Positions 15,398 through 24,123 of a stretch of 64,000 nucleotides of DNA are shown piece after piece. The first letter of the stretch is position 1. Each line of letters opens with the position of its first letter. A program made the position numbers and the translations under genes. The DNA is from a virus, in the IMG/VR virus record IMGVR_UViG_3300036770_002724, positions 62,001-126,000 of that record. The stretch is one strand, 5' to 3'. The notes below the pieces were generated by a model. It saw nothing but the letters and a program-made list of their open reading frames with translations. It had not been told where the DNA came from and made no database searches.

Positions 15398-16065
15398 AGG
15401 ACAAGCACATTCGGGTTCGGATTGAGCAGTGCCTTCTGCTGGCCAAGGCGTCGAATTGCCCTCGCAGGTCTTTCGGTGCCCTTCTGCTCGACCCCGAGCG
15501 TAACGTCGTTCTCGCGGACGGCTACAACGGTGCTCCCCGTGGAGGAGGGTCTCTCTGCGGGGGGCACCGTTGTCTTCGCGACGGGCTCGCTCCCGATCAG
15601 GTCGAGATCCGTTCTTTCGGAGACCAATGCGCCGTCCACATTCGTTCGGGACAATCTTGGGAGTCTGCCCTCTATCCAGACGGGCGGGTCTTGGGGTCTC
15701 CCGATCAAGCAGATGCCTTGAAGGCCCGGCTCCTCAAAGAAAACCTCCCCGTCGCTTCGGGGACGCGCGTCGAGATCGGGTGCGTCCACGCCGAAATGAA
15801 CGTCATCTGTAACGCGGCGGCGGGCGGGGTAAAGTCAGCAGGGGCTTGGTTGATCGTGACCGGCGAGCCCTGCCTCCAATGCGCCAAGCTCGTCCATCAC
15901 GCGGGAATCGTCCACGTCATCGTGGTCGCGGGCGGGTACGCCGGGGCGAATGGACTGGAGTATCTGCGGGAGCACAAGGTTCGAGTGACCGAGGTGGACG
16001 GTCCGCAGGATCCCCGGCTTGGGAAGGCGGTTCAGTCTGGTATGTGTACGTCCTCCAGTCTTTAG
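15394..16065 (+). CDS. Deoxycytidylate (dCMP) deaminase
   Basis: A 223-residue cytidine-deaminase-fold enzyme. The zinc and catalytic motif HAEMN begins at residue 132 and PCLQC spans 159-163, giving His132, Glu134, Cys160 and Cys163. The N-terminal half has the NGAPRG loop and the CGGHRC segment with a long insert before HAE, as in ComEB/T4 cd-type dCMP deaminases. It would convert dCMP to dUMP for thymidylate synthesis. The last 15 or so residues run past the fold and overlap the next gene by 22 bp. Confidence 0.88.
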   Translation: MKDKHIRVRIEQCLLLAKASNCPRRSFGALLLDPERNVVLADGYNGAPRGGGSLCGGHRCLRDGLAPDQVEIRSFGDQCAVHIRSGQSWESALYPDGRVLGSPDQADALKARLLKENLPVASGTRVEIGCVHAEMNVICNAAAGGVKSAGAWLIVTGEPCLQCAKLVHHAGIVHVIVVAGGYAGANGLEYLREHKVRVTEVDGPQDPRLGKAVQSGMCTSSSL

Positions 16066-16382
16066 AGCCTCGACCCCGAGGACTCCCTGGCTTCCACTAC
16101 GTCGGCTGTACCACAGATCCCGTCCGGCGACTTCGCCAGCACAACGGTGAGATCGTCGGCGGAGCCAAGTACACGTCAAAGCATCGCCCGTGGGTCGCCC
16201 GTGCATTGTACGGTCCCTATTCCGGAAAGGTCTCTGCCATGAAGGCGGAGTACGCCCTGAAGCATGGGAAGCGGGGGACGGCCCGTACTCGATGGTCCCC
16301 CGAGGATTCGATCTGGTGTCGCGGGGCGGGACCGGATCATCCTTGGGTAAGCGACCCGACGAAAGACCCTTCCTGGGACTGA
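16044..16382 (+). CDS. GIY-YIG nuclease-domain protein
   Basis: A protein of about 112 residues starting at or near the GTG in the VYVLQS strand. The core YVLQS ... FHYVGCTTDPVRRLRQHN ... GGAKYTSKHRPW ... MKAEYALKHGKR fits the GIY-YIG domain (UPF0213-like): Tyr in YVG, Arg in RRLRQHN and Glu in AEYALK. Such small proteins may be structure-specific or homing-type nucleases. The start is uncertain because the reading frame is open much further upstream inside the deaminase gene. Confidence 0.7.
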   Translation: MYVLQSLEPRPRGLPGFHYVGCTTDPVRRLRQHNGEIVGGAKYTSKHRPWVARALYGPYSGKVSAMKAEYALKHGKRGTARTRWSPEDSIWCRGAGPDHPWVSDPTKDPSWD

Positions 16383-16425
16383 GCCTAGTCCTCCTATAGT
16401 CCGTCTCCTTTCGAGGGAGATCGCG

Positions 16426-16713
16426 ATGCCCGAATCTGCACCGAGGCGGGGGAACGAAGTTACCGTCACGCTGAACTGGGTTGAGATCCTGTTCAAAGTT
16501 CTTGCGGCTTCCGTCTTACCGCTCCTCTTGTGGGGGGTTCGGCTGGAGTCCAAGCAGACGACGCAGGAACTGAAGATCCAGCAGATAACGGAGGAGGTGG
16601 CGGCGACCCGGGGTCACGCCACGGCGCTCGTTCGACTGGAGGAGCAGGTCAAGTCCGCGAACGAAAAGCTGGTCGAGATCAAGGTTCTTCTGAACAAGAG
16701 GCCCGTGGAGTGA
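16426..16713 (+). CDS. Small membrane protein with coiled coil, possible lysis or anchor protein
   Basis: A 95-residue protein with one membrane segment (VEILFKVLAASVLPLLLWGV, about 18-37) followed by a charged helix with heptads (IQQITEEVAATRGHATALVRLEEQVKSANEKL). The size and order resemble holin-like or coiled-coil anchor proteins, but the endolysin gene is 36 kb away, so a lysis role is only a guess. TATAGT at 16395-16400 is a possible -10 box and GAGGGAGA is the ribosome site. The stop overlaps the next start (TGATG). Confidence 0.65.
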   Translation: MPESAPRRGNEVTVTLNWVEILFKVLAASVLPLLLWGVRLESKQTTQELKIQQITEEVAATRGHATALVRLEEQVKSANEKLVEIKVLLNKRPVE

Positions 16714-17075
16714 TGAAGGATTTACGGAAGCCGCTTTTCCTAGCGGTCATTTTCACGACGATCTTTGTTTCCGTGCTATTCGTGAGCTTTCCCTCGCCGC
16801 TCCCTTCCGAAGAGGTTACGGTCATACGGCTACCTCTCCCGAAGTCGGAGACGAGTACCTTGACGCTAGGGACCGCGACGACGGCGATCAGTCGGATCGA
16901 GAGGGACCTGTCGGCTATCCAGAAGACCCTCGAAGATCGAAGGGCGAAAGAAATCGAAGGTTACGCACGAAGAAACGGCTGGGACAAAAAGCTCCCCACC
17001 AAGGTCAAAGACCCGATCCTCTACGACGAGTGGAAAGACCTTCGGGCCAAGGGAAAGGTCTATGGGACTCCCTAG
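16713..17075 (+). CDS. Signal-anchored small protein
   Basis: A 120-residue protein with a short basic N-terminus and one membrane segment (FLAVIFTTIFVSVLFVSFP, residues 8-26), followed by a periplasm-type segment with a coiled coil (ISRIERDLSAIQKTLEDRRAKE). There is no lipobox. It is coupled to the upstream membrane gene by one shared base and overlaps the next gene. The pair could form an inner-membrane or spanin-like unit; the sequence does not decide this. Confidence 0.65.
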   Translation: MKDLRKPLFLAVIFTTIFVSVLFVSFPSPLPSEEVTVIRLPLPKSETSTLTLGTATTAISRIERDLSAIQKTLEDRRAKEIEGYARRNGWDKKLPTKVKDPILYDEWKDLRAKGKVYGTP

Positions 17076-17256
17076 AATCTACGAATACAAGGCCGAGGAC
17101 GGAACGACCTACTGGACGTTCAAGCTCATCCAAGGGAAGATCACCCCTCCTACGAGGCTAGAAGTCCAGAGCCGTCTAGGCATACACCTGATCAACTTTC
17201 TTGTCTGGCTTCGGGCCGAGGGTCGCCGTCGGTCTGAGGGTAACATCCCGGAATGA
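17062..17256 (+). CDS. Small conserved-looking protein, 64 aa
   Basis: Starts inside the end of the previous gene and ends overlapping the next, so it is translationally coupled on both sides. The sequence (YEYKAEDGTTYWTFKLIQG) suggests a small beta-rich fold followed by a basic C-terminus. No family is recognised. Confidence 0.6.
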   Translation: MGLPRIYEYKAEDGTTYWTFKLIQGKITPPTRLEVQSRLGIHLINFLVWLRAEGRRRSEGNIPE

Positions 17257-17585
17257 ACGACACCGAGATCCCCACTCCTGTTGAAACTTCGTCCGAGGCT
17301 TCGAGCGATCCTCGCATCAAGGGTTACCTGAGCCCTCAAAAGCTGAAAGCCATGCAGGCACTCCGGCAATCTGGGCGTGACCTCGTGACTGAAATCGGGA
17401 TGCTGGAGGTCCGCAAGACTCGGCTCATGTCGAATCTCGCTCAGATCGAGGCTCAGGGAGAGGCTCTTGTGACTGAAGAAGCTCGAAAGGTGGGTGTTCC
17501 CGAGGGTGCTGCTTTTTCGGTGACGCCCGAGGGTGCGATTCTCGTGAACGGACCCGTTGCAGTACCTGCCCCCGACGGGGGTTGA
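17253..17585 (+). CDS. Coiled-coil protein, 110 aa
   Basis: Starts at an ATGA overlap with the previous gene. Residues 28-80 are predicted helical with heptads (SPQKLKAMQALRQSGRDLVTEIGMLEVRKTRLMSNLAQIEAQ), and the C-terminus is Pro/Gly/Val-rich. The size and position ahead of structural genes fit a small virion or assembly factor, but no family is recognised. Confidence 0.65.
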   Translation: MNDTEIPTPVETSSEASSDPRIKGYLSPQKLKAMQALRQSGRDLVTEIGMLEVRKTRLMSNLAQIEAQGEALVTEEARKVGVPEGAAFSVTPEGAILVNGPVAVPAPDGG

Positions 17586-17603
17586 GAACACCAGGAGGGG
17601 GCC

Positions 17604-19097
17604 ATGCCCGAGGGATGGGATCCGACATCAACCGACCGACCGTTGCCTCCGCAGAACGGTCAGGCGGTCAGTCCTTTCATCACGGGCATCTTGGACATCC
17701 GCTGGGATGACCCCGCCCTTCTCGCGGGAAACAGCATCTACACGGTCGTAGGCGTCAACGTCTATCGCTCTGACGCCTCCGACCGTGGACCCTACTTTCG
17801 GCTCAACGCCCTTCCCGTCGGCGGCGGGTTCTACCGCGACCTCACCGACATGGTTCCGGTTCACCGGGAGGTCATCCCCTGGGATACCGGCTGGATCTTC
17901 CGAGGTGACGCCCCTAACCTTCGGCGGTGGACTCTGCGGACCTCGCAGCCTATCGTGAAGGCGGTCTTTCAACCGCCCTACAGCCGGGCGACGCCTGCGA
18001 ACTCGCCTTCTGACGTTACCGTTTACATCAACGGCATCCTCGTTCCGGTCGAGTCGGTTTTCGGTCCCACGGGAGAAGTGACCCTCGTCAATCTGGGGGA
18101 CATCGACGTTGCTCGCCAGAAGATCGACAACCCGGTTTTGCCGACGGAGACGTCCACGGTCGAGGTTTCTTACTTCGCCGCCCAGAACATCGTTCGGTCG
18201 GGCCTCGAACTCCACAGCTACTACCGGCTGACGACGGTCGTGATCGATCCGACGACTCCTTCCGGATACCGGGAGTCGGGTCTAGGCTACTGTCCGCCGA
18301 TCATCAGCAAGCAAACGGAAGCCCTCGATTACATCTGGCGCGAGGCGGTTCGTCGGAACCAGTGGATCGTTCAGCAGGGCGGGGAGCGGGCCAAGATTTT
18401 CATTCGCAGAACCGCTGGGATCCCTTGTACGCACGGCATGGATCCCCGGACCATTGAGTTTGGGGGTCAGCCTTCGATTCGGTGTCAGATTTGCTTCGGC
18501 ACGGGTTTCGTCGGGGGCTATGACGGGCCTTTCGACGTTCTTATCGCGCCGGATGACGCCGAGCGGAAGATCACCCAGACGATGACGGGTCGGCGCAGGG
18601 AGCACACGCAGGACGTCTGGATAGGGCCGAGCCCCGTCGTCACGATGAGGGACTTCATCGTGAAGCAAACGAACGAGCGGTACTCCATTGGGCCTGTCAG
18701 GAGGCCCACCAATCGAGGCGTCTACCTTCAGCAGCACTTTATGATCGGCTCTCTGGACGAGGCGGACATCCGTTACGCGGTCCCCATCGACGGAGTCGAG
18801 AAGTACGCCTGGCCCCAGAACCGCTGGTCTATCGTCCAGACGCCGACCTCTTTCGTGGACGGCTACCCGCCGACCCCCCAGCAGCGCCAGATCAACGGTC
18901 TCACGCCGACTGCCGATCCGTGGCCCCTTGGACCTACGGCAGAGGCTCCGATGGGAACCTCGAACGGTTCCTCTCCGCCCGAGCTTGAGCAGAGAGGCCG
19001 AACGACGGTCTGGTCCAACATTTCTCGCGCTTTCTGGCCTATACTTCTGCTTCCTAGTATGTGGGAGACATTCTGTGCAGTATCTTGGCCCCTGTGA
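17604..19097 (+). CDS. Virion structural protein with embedded zinc-binding segment
   Basis: A 497-residue protein. The N-terminal 200 residues contain beta modules typical of tail proteins (VNVYRSDASDRGPYFRLN; VTVYINGILVPVESVF; a closing VEVSYFAAQN). At about 275-310 the segment CTHGMD ... CQICFGTGFVGGYDG looks like a zinc-binding loop, as in some phage neck or tail proteins. The last 23 residues are hydrophobic (FWPILLLPSMWETFCAVSW) and overlap the start of an endonuclease gene. The C-terminus has therefore probably been changed by that insertion. Confidence 0.7.
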   Translation: MPEGWDPTSTDRPLPPQNGQAVSPFITGILDIRWDDPALLAGNSIYTVVGVNVYRSDASDRGPYFRLNALPVGGGFYRDLTDMVPVHREVIPWDTGWIFRGDAPNLRRWTLRTSQPIVKAVFQPPYSRATPANSPSDVTVYINGILVPVESVFGPTGEVTLVNLGDIDVARQKIDNPVLPTETSTVEVSYFAAQNIVRSGLELHSYYRLTTVVIDPTTPSGYRESGLGYCPPIISKQTEALDYIWREAVRRNQWIVQQGGERAKIFIRRTAGIPCTHGMDPRTIEFGGQPSIRCQICFGTGFVGGYDGPFDVLIAPDDAERKITQTMTGRRREHTQDVWIGPSPVVTMRDFIVKQTNERYSIGPVRRPTNRGVYLQQHFMIGSLDEADIRYAVPIDGVEKYAWPQNRWSIVQTPTSFVDGYPPTPQQRQINGLTPTADPWPLGPTAEAPMGTSNGSSPPELEQRGRTTVWSNISRAFWPILLLPSMWETFCAVSWPL

Positions 19098-20106
19098 AGT
19101 TTGCGGGAAACTGAACCGAAACTATAGGGCACTGGCAGCACATCTTCGTCACACGTCCGATCAAGCACATCGGGATTTGCTCTTCAAATGGCATCATTGG
19201 CGTTCCGAGTACAGGGCTACTCTTCGTTGTCGAAAGTGTGGTCAGCTTTGGACCACGAAACACAAAGCTGACCACGAAAACAAGCGGTGCCCAAGATGTG
19301 AGGAACTGAGGCGTGTTCTTGGGAAACGTCGATATGAACAGCTAAAGTTTGATATGGTCTCCGACACCCGCCATGTGATGACTGATTCTGGAACGAAGGC
19401 GGGTTGGGACGGGCTGGAAAAACGACATACCGTTTGGGTTATGGGGGATGACCTAACTTGGAAGGTTTTCGAGGCTTTTGAGGAGGGGCTTCCAGTCAAT
19501 AAGGTAATTCATAGCCTGGGCATTACATATCAGGTCTATGCTGACATTTTGATGGCTATTTTAGGTGCGGACGTGTATCAAGCCGCCCACAAAAGACGTA
19601 AGAGATTGGTGGGGTCGGTAAACGTGCAGCGCGCCCATGCTAAGTGGGCTTCCATGTCCTCAGACGACAAGGCTGCGTATTATCAGAAGCATTTCGGTAA
19701 AGGTTCAGCCTTAGAGGCAGGTTTTGCTGGTGCTTTACGTCGTTCTGGGATTACCGATCTATTGCTGAACGTGTGGCAATCTTTGAGTGTGGGGGGTCGT
19801 GTGTGTCCCCGTGAAGCGGACATCAAGATTTCCCTCGAAGACGGTCGAAAAGCGGTCATATTGTGTGACGGTGAGGCTTTTCACGGCCCCAGATTCATTT
19901 ACGGGTCACCAACTGCCCGCATCGCAGAAGACGTTGCAACCGCAGAGGCTTACTTCGATGTAGGCTATTCTGTGTTTCGATATTCAGAAACGGAGATAAA
20001 GTCTGGTTGGGCTTTAGATCATCTATTGGGTGCTCTAATAAGGCTTAGGTCAGGTACGTCGAAGATTTACCGCACTTGGTGTCCTTCGGAAGAACGGGCT
20101 TCTTAG
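19075..20106 (+). CDS. Free-standing homing endonuclease, zinc-finger plus PD-(D/E)xK-like domain
   Basis: A 343-residue protein starting at GTG, 8 bp after GGGAG. Residues 7-25 (CEVCGK ... H ... H) and about 51-75 (CRKCG ... CPRC) look like zinc-binding modules; a helix-turn-helix-like part (GLPVNKVIHSLGITYQVYADIL) follows. The C-terminus has ADIKISLEDGRKAVILCDGE and a helix ending in GYSVFRYSE, like Vsr/PD-(D/E)xK nucleases. It is AT-richer than the flanking genes, overlaps the upstream structural gene, and leaves the downstream gene intact, which is typical of a mobile endonuclease gene. Confidence 0.75.
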   Translation: MQYLGPCEVCGKLNRNYRALAAHLRHTSDQAHRDLLFKWHHWRSEYRATLRCRKCGQLWTTKHKADHENKRCPRCEELRRVLGKRRYEQLKFDMVSDTRHVMTDSGTKAGWDGLEKRHTVWVMGDDLTWKVFEAFEEGLPVNKVIHSLGITYQVYADILMAILGADVYQAAHKRRKRLVGSVNVQRAHAKWASMSSDDKAAYYQKHFGKGSALEAGFAGALRRSGITDLLLNVWQSLSVGGRVCPREADIKISLEDGRKAVILCDGEAFHGPRFIYGSPTARIAEDVATAEAYFDVGYSVFRYSETEIKSGWALDHLLGALIRLRSGTSKIYRTWCPSEERAS

Positions 20107-20108
20107 TT

Positions 20109-20714
20109 ATGGCGAAGATCCAGATGCGGAGGGTTCGAGGGAAGCCTTGGTCCAAGACCAAGGAGATTCCCTTGACCCCTTCGACGTTGCGGCGTCTCGG
20201 TTATGCCATCGTCAAAGAGTTGAAACGGGAAGCAGCCAAGGACTTCGCCAAACGGGGGTGGTCAGGCGAGGATCCGATGGGAGGCAAGCCGATCTGGGAG
20301 TCCTTCCACTTCAGCGTGAGGGGTCAAGATGTGATCGTTTACTCGACCTTCTATGGGATGAAGGAACTTGCGAAGGGGGACATCCCGGCTCGGAAGATGA
20401 CATGGCTCACGCAGAAGGCCAAAGAGGAGCACCCCTCCCAGTATGCACTCACCGACCGCGAAAAAGAACTCGGTATGAGGGTCACGGGCAAGCCGAGCAA
20501 AGGTGAGCGTCTGCCTCTGATCGTTCCGGTGGAGTCGAACGGGTCCGTTGTTTTTCGGGTCGCGCCGCTTCGTTTCGCAGATGCTTGGGTCCATCCTGGG
20601 ATTGCCAAGTTCACGTTCTTTGGGCGGGCGATACGAAAGGGTCGGGAAGCCTGCATGGAGATCATCGCGGAGGAGATCGCGAAAGCCCTTGCCGAAGGGG
20701 ATCCGACCCGATGA
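20109..20714 (+). CDS. Neck or tail-completion-type protein
   Basis: A 201-residue, basic protein. The segment FRVAPLRFADAWVHPGIAKFTFFGRAIRKGRE resembles the conserved WxHPG region of HK97 gp10-like and virion-morphogenesis proteins, which join head and tail or end the tail tube. The N-terminus includes two amphipathic helices. Its stop overlaps the next start (ATGA). The family call is from this one segment. Confidence 0.6.
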   Translation: MAKIQMRRVRGKPWSKTKEIPLTPSTLRRLGYAIVKELKREAAKDFAKRGWSGEDPMGGKPIWESFHFSVRGQDVIVYSTFYGMKELAKGDIPARKMTWLTQKAKEEHPSQYALTDREKELGMRVTGKPSKGERLPLIVPVESNGSVVFRVAPLRFADAWVHPGIAKFTFFGRAIRKGREACMEIIAEEIAKALAEGDPTR

Positions 20715-21313
20715 GAGAAGCGGAGATCACCTGCTTGTGTTCGCCTGGGGTCCAGATTGCGGACCTGGGACTCTCTTTGAAACGTGGGGATGTCATTTAC
20801 CTCTCCGAAGACAAGATCCGTCGGTCGCAGCACTTGGAGACGGTTCGGCGCGCGAACGGGGTGTCCGTCCGATGGGTCGAACGCTGTCGAGAAAAGCGCG
20901 AACCTAAGATCGAAGCTCCCTTCATGGCTCCTGTCTCATCATCCCCTTCGCCTGTTCTGGGGGTTCCCCTTGCACCCATTCCGGAGACTTCCTCTGGGTT
21001 GCCCTTGGATATGGTCGAACTGGAAGCCCTCCTCAAGCGGGTCGTCAGTCCTTTGATCGAACAGGTGTCCGCCTTGCGGCAAGAGATCGCCCAGCGACCT
21101 TCCGTGGTCATGGCCCGTGAGGCGGTTCCTGTTTCTTCACGACCCTCGATTCCCGGGTCGGGTACGGTGGCTTCTGAAGCCCCTTTGTTCATCCCTAGCG
21201 ATCTGGTGAATTCGGGGCTCAAAGCGGACATCGCCTTCGTCGAGAAGGAGCAGTCGGTAGGGGGGCTGGACTCTGCTACTGAGGCTCTGAAGGCGCTCAA
21301 GAAAAAACGGTGA
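20711..21313 (+). CDS. Structural-module protein with Pro-rich linker, 200 aa
   Basis: The N-terminal 70 residues form a small domain (GLSLKRGDVIYLSEDKI) and are followed by a Pro/Ser-rich linker (about 75-115), a coiled coil (DMVELEALLKRVVSPLIEQVSALRQEI) and a flexible tail ending in KALKKKR. The start domain is like tail-region proteins that begin with a ligand or ring contact, but no family is certain. It is co-transcribed with both neighbours. Confidence 0.6.
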   Translation: MREAEITCLCSPGVQIADLGLSLKRGDVIYLSEDKIRRSQHLETVRRANGVSVRWVERCREKREPKIEAPFMAPVSSSPSPVLGVPLAPIPETSSGLPLDMVELEALLKRVVSPLIEQVSALRQEIAQRPSVVMAREAVPVSSRPSIPGSGTVASEAPLFIPSDLVNSGLKADIAFVEKEQSVGGLDSATEALKALKKKR

Positions 21314-21317
21314 AATC

Positions 21318-22325
21318 ATGTCGGAGAAGATCATCAAGGGGCGCGGCCTCGACATCGGGACGATGAACATCGTAGCGGCTCGTCGGACTTCCAAGGGGGT
21401 CACGACGTCCCGTATGCGGGACGTGTTCCTCGACCTCCCGGCAAGCGCCAAGAAGATGCTCCGTCTCGCGAAGACGAGCTTCGTGGAGCGGGGAGACGAG
21501 GTCTATATCCTGGGGGATGCCGCTCTGGAGACGGCCAACATCTTTGGTCGCGAGCCCCGTCGCCCGCTCTCCGCCGGTCTGGTTTCGGCAGGGGAGACTG
21601 AGGCTCTCGAAGTCCTCGCTCTCCTCATCAAGCACGTCTTGGGCGAGCCTTCGTCGCCGGGAGAGGCTTGCTACTTCTCGGTCCCGGCGGCGCCTATCGA
21701 TCAGCCGGATCGGGACATCGTTTACCATCGAGGGGTCTTTGACCGCATCGTTCGGGACTGCGGTTATCGCCCTGTCGCCTCGAACGAGGCTATGGGGATC
21801 ATCTTCAGCGAGTGCGCCGAAGACGGTTTCTCTGGAGTGGCGCTCTCCTTCGGAAGCGGGATGACGAACTGTGCCCTCGCGATCAACACCATCGAAGGTC
21901 TTTCCTTCAGCGTCGCGAGGGGCGGCGATTGGATCGACGCCGGAGCGGCCAACTCGGTCGGTTCGACCAAGGCCCGTATTTGTGCGATCAAGGAAGCGGG
22001 GGTGGACCTCAACGCCCCCAAGGGTCGAGATCAGGAGGCTATCGCCTTCTACTACAAGAACTTGATTGAGTACGCGCTCGACCAGATCGCGCTCCGCTTC
22101 AAGGCCATGCAAGGCCAGTTTGCCCTCCCTCGGCCTATCCCGATGGTCATCTCAGGGGGAACGAGCATGGCGGGCGGGTTCATGGAGTTCTTCACCAAGG
22201 TTTTTGAGGAGAAGCAAAAGCGGTTTCCGATCCAGGTGTCGGACATCCGGGCTGCCAAGGATCCGCTGAACGCTGTGGCTTATGGGATGCTTGTTCAGGC
22301 CATGCAAGATGACGATGATGCCTGA
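21318..22325 (+). CDS. Actin-like ATPase (ParM/MreB superfamily)
   Basis: A 335-residue protein with the three signature regions of the actin/Hsp70 ATPase fold: phosphate 1 GLDIGTMN (9-16), phosphate 2 VALSFGSGMTNCAL (about 173-186) and the adenosine motif VISGGTSMAGGFMEFF (about 276-291). Such proteins polymerise with ATP into filaments that move DNA or position structures. Here it lies inside the tail gene run, 4 bp after one structural gene and 17 bp before the next, without a ParR-like adaptor or obvious centromere repeats beside it. A role in assembly or positioning is possible; a scaffold or chaperone-like ATPase is the alternative. Confidence 0.85.
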   Translation: MSEKIIKGRGLDIGTMNIVAARRTSKGVTTSRMRDVFLDLPASAKKMLRLAKTSFVERGDEVYILGDAALETANIFGREPRRPLSAGLVSAGETEALEVLALLIKHVLGEPSSPGEACYFSVPAAPIDQPDRDIVYHRGVFDRIVRDCGYRPVASNEAMGIIFSECAEDGFSGVALSFGSGMTNCALAINTIEGLSFSVARGGDWIDAGAANSVGSTKARICAIKEAGVDLNAPKGRDQEAIAFYYKNLIEYALDQIALRFKAMQGQFALPRPIPMVISGGTSMAGGFMEFFTKVFEEKQKRFPIQVSDIRAAKDPLNAVAYGMLVQAMQDDDDA

Positions 22326-22342
22326 ACGGCGGAGGCGTTGAC

Positions 22343-23557
22343 GTGTACTACCAGCTTTCGGCGGCGCTCAAGAACCGTTTTGTCATGGAGCTACGCCGGT
22401 TCTGGGCGACGCATCCGAAGTACCGAGACCTTGTGGACCGAATCCAGGGCAAGTACAGCTTTCGTGAGCGCCCTCAGTTCGGGATCATCGTCAAGACCTC
22501 GGGGGCCAACAAGATCGATCTCGCCGCCGATAACTACGTCGGTGTCGTCCAGAGCTACACCTATCTGACGCGGGTCAAGAACTCTCCCGGTCTAGCTATC
22601 GAGTGGGTTCGCGAAGACTCCCTGGCGATCCAGCGGAACGATGGGATGTTTCCTTCTCCACCTGGGGTCTACTACATCGAGATCGTGGAGGGTCCGAGAA
22701 CCGCGACCGGGCTGGAGACTCTTCAGTTCTACGTCGACCCCCTCTTGGACGTGAACCACGAACAGGTGATGCAGATCGACGAGACGACGGCGCAGCTTGC
22801 TCACCCTCCATTGGACGGGACGCTGCGGCTGTACGAGTCGCCCTCCGGCTATATGCTTCAAGAGGGCATTGAGTACGTCGTAGACTCCACGGGCCTCATC
22901 ACGATGACTCGTCCGGTGAACCGGGGTCGGTCCTTGGTTGCAGACTACAGGTATCCCATCGACACCCGGGGGCCTTTTCCTTATCACGAGAACACGGCGA
23001 ACAACTCGGCCATCCCAGGGGTGGTCATGGCTTTTGGGCGCCGGGGGGAAAAGGGGGACAAGCTCGCGGTGGTCGTTCACCCGATCCGTATGCCAGCAGC
23101 TTTGGAGTACGGGGGACGCTGGGACGTCAGCCTGGAGTTCGAGGTCATCGCCCGTGATGTCTATGCCCAGCAGGAGATCACCGATCTTTCGGTCATGTTC
23201 ATGCTAGGCGTCCTTCGCACGGCCCTCACCAAAGAAGGCATCGAGATTACCGAGCTTTCGATGGGAGGGGAGAGCGAGGAAGTCTACGACGAGACGGGAG
23301 ACGACTATTTCTACAACGCGACCTTCTCTGCGACCGTCCAGACTGACTGGTCGATCCACGTCCCCCTCGACCTGATGATTCGTGCCGTCACCCCTCTCAC
23401 GAATGAGGAAGCCAAGATCCAGGCGAACCTCCCTGAAGACGAGCAGGAGTCCATGAGTCAGGCGGGGAACATCAGAGTCCTTGAGGGGCTCGGTCTTGAG
23501 GGGCTCACGGATCCGTTTTTCCGGGACCGTACAGCGACCTTTGAGCTTATCCGCTAG
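22343..23557 (+). CDS. Tail structural protein (terminator/stabiliser-like)
   Basis: A 404-residue protein starting at GTG after GGCGGAGGCG. It has a helical N-terminus (ALKNRFVMELRRFWATHPKYRDL), then beta modules including YVVDSTGLITMTRPVNRGRSLVADYRYPID, which is like the repeated strands in the sheath protein, and a C-terminal part with paired strands (WDVSLEFEVIARD; YFYNATFSATVQTDWSIHVP). Position before the sheath gene suggests a tail terminator or sheath-stabilising protein. No decisive motif is present. Confidence 0.6.
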   Translation: MYYQLSAALKNRFVMELRRFWATHPKYRDLVDRIQGKYSFRERPQFGIIVKTSGANKIDLAADNYVGVVQSYTYLTRVKNSPGLAIEWVREDSLAIQRNDGMFPSPPGVYYIEIVEGPRTATGLETLQFYVDPLLDVNHEQVMQIDETTAQLAHPPLDGTLRLYESPSGYMLQEGIEYVVDSTGLITMTRPVNRGRSLVADYRYPIDTRGPFPYHENTANNSAIPGVVMAFGRRGEKGDKLAVVVHPIRMPAALEYGGRWDVSLEFEVIARDVYAQQEITDLSVMFMLGVLRTALTKEGIEITELSMGGESEEVYDETGDDYFYNATFSATVQTDWSIHVPLDLMIRAVTPLTNEEAKIQANLPEDEQESMSQAGNIRVLEGLGLEGLTDPFFRDRTATFELIR

Positions 23558-23566
23558 GGGGCCGTC

Positions 23567-24013
23567 ATGCCTGTGTACCGATGGCAGTGCTTTGAGTGCG
23601 GTCTTCAGTTCGACGCCTCGGCGTCGCTGTCTCAGCGTAACGACAAGAAACCCTGCCCGGACTGTCAGGCTCTCTCTGAGCGCATGGTCCCCGAAAGCGT
23701 CACCGGATTTTTCAACAAGTCCGTCACCGGGCCGGTCCCTCAGAACACGGGCATCTCTCAGCTTGATACCCACATTGATCGGGCCATCGGAACACACGCT
23801 CATCAAGGGTGGGAGGCACACCAGCAGCGCGAAGTGGACAAGCGCAAGACCTTTGCCCACCAAGGGGTTCATAGGGCTCCGCTTTCCAAGAATCCTGATG
23901 GCTCCTACCGGGTGATGTCTGCGAACGAAACCGAAGTCCAGAGACGCGCCCTCAACATTCACGATCTGGCGATGCAGAATCGCAAGGTCGCCAAGGGTCC
24001 GCCCTCTCGCTAA
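23567..24013 (+). CDS. FmdB-type zinc-ribbon protein
   Basis: A 148-residue protein. The N-terminus MPVYRWQCFECG followed by CPDCQ gives two Cys pairs (CxxC at 8-11 and about 31-34) as in the FmdB regulatory-protein zinc ribbon. The rest is hydrophilic with histidine-rich segments (HAHQGWEAHQQREVDK). Zinc ribbons of this type occur as small phage proteins of unknown role; here it lies between structural genes. Confidence 0.75.
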   Translation: MPVYRWQCFECGLQFDASASLSQRNDKKPCPDCQALSERMVPESVTGFFNKSVTGPVPQNTGISQLDTHIDRAIGTHAHQGWEAHQQREVDKRKTFAHQGVHRAPLSKNPDGSYRVMSANETEVQRRALNIHDLAMQNRKVAKGPPSR

Positions 24014-24123
24014 TCACCTTATCCGAAGCCCGTTTCAGAGAACCCTCAGTTCTTCCGGCCCCCGGGTCGGCCTGATGCACAACTCTCCTTGGGCTACGCT
24101 TCGGATACGAGAGGATAACCCCG

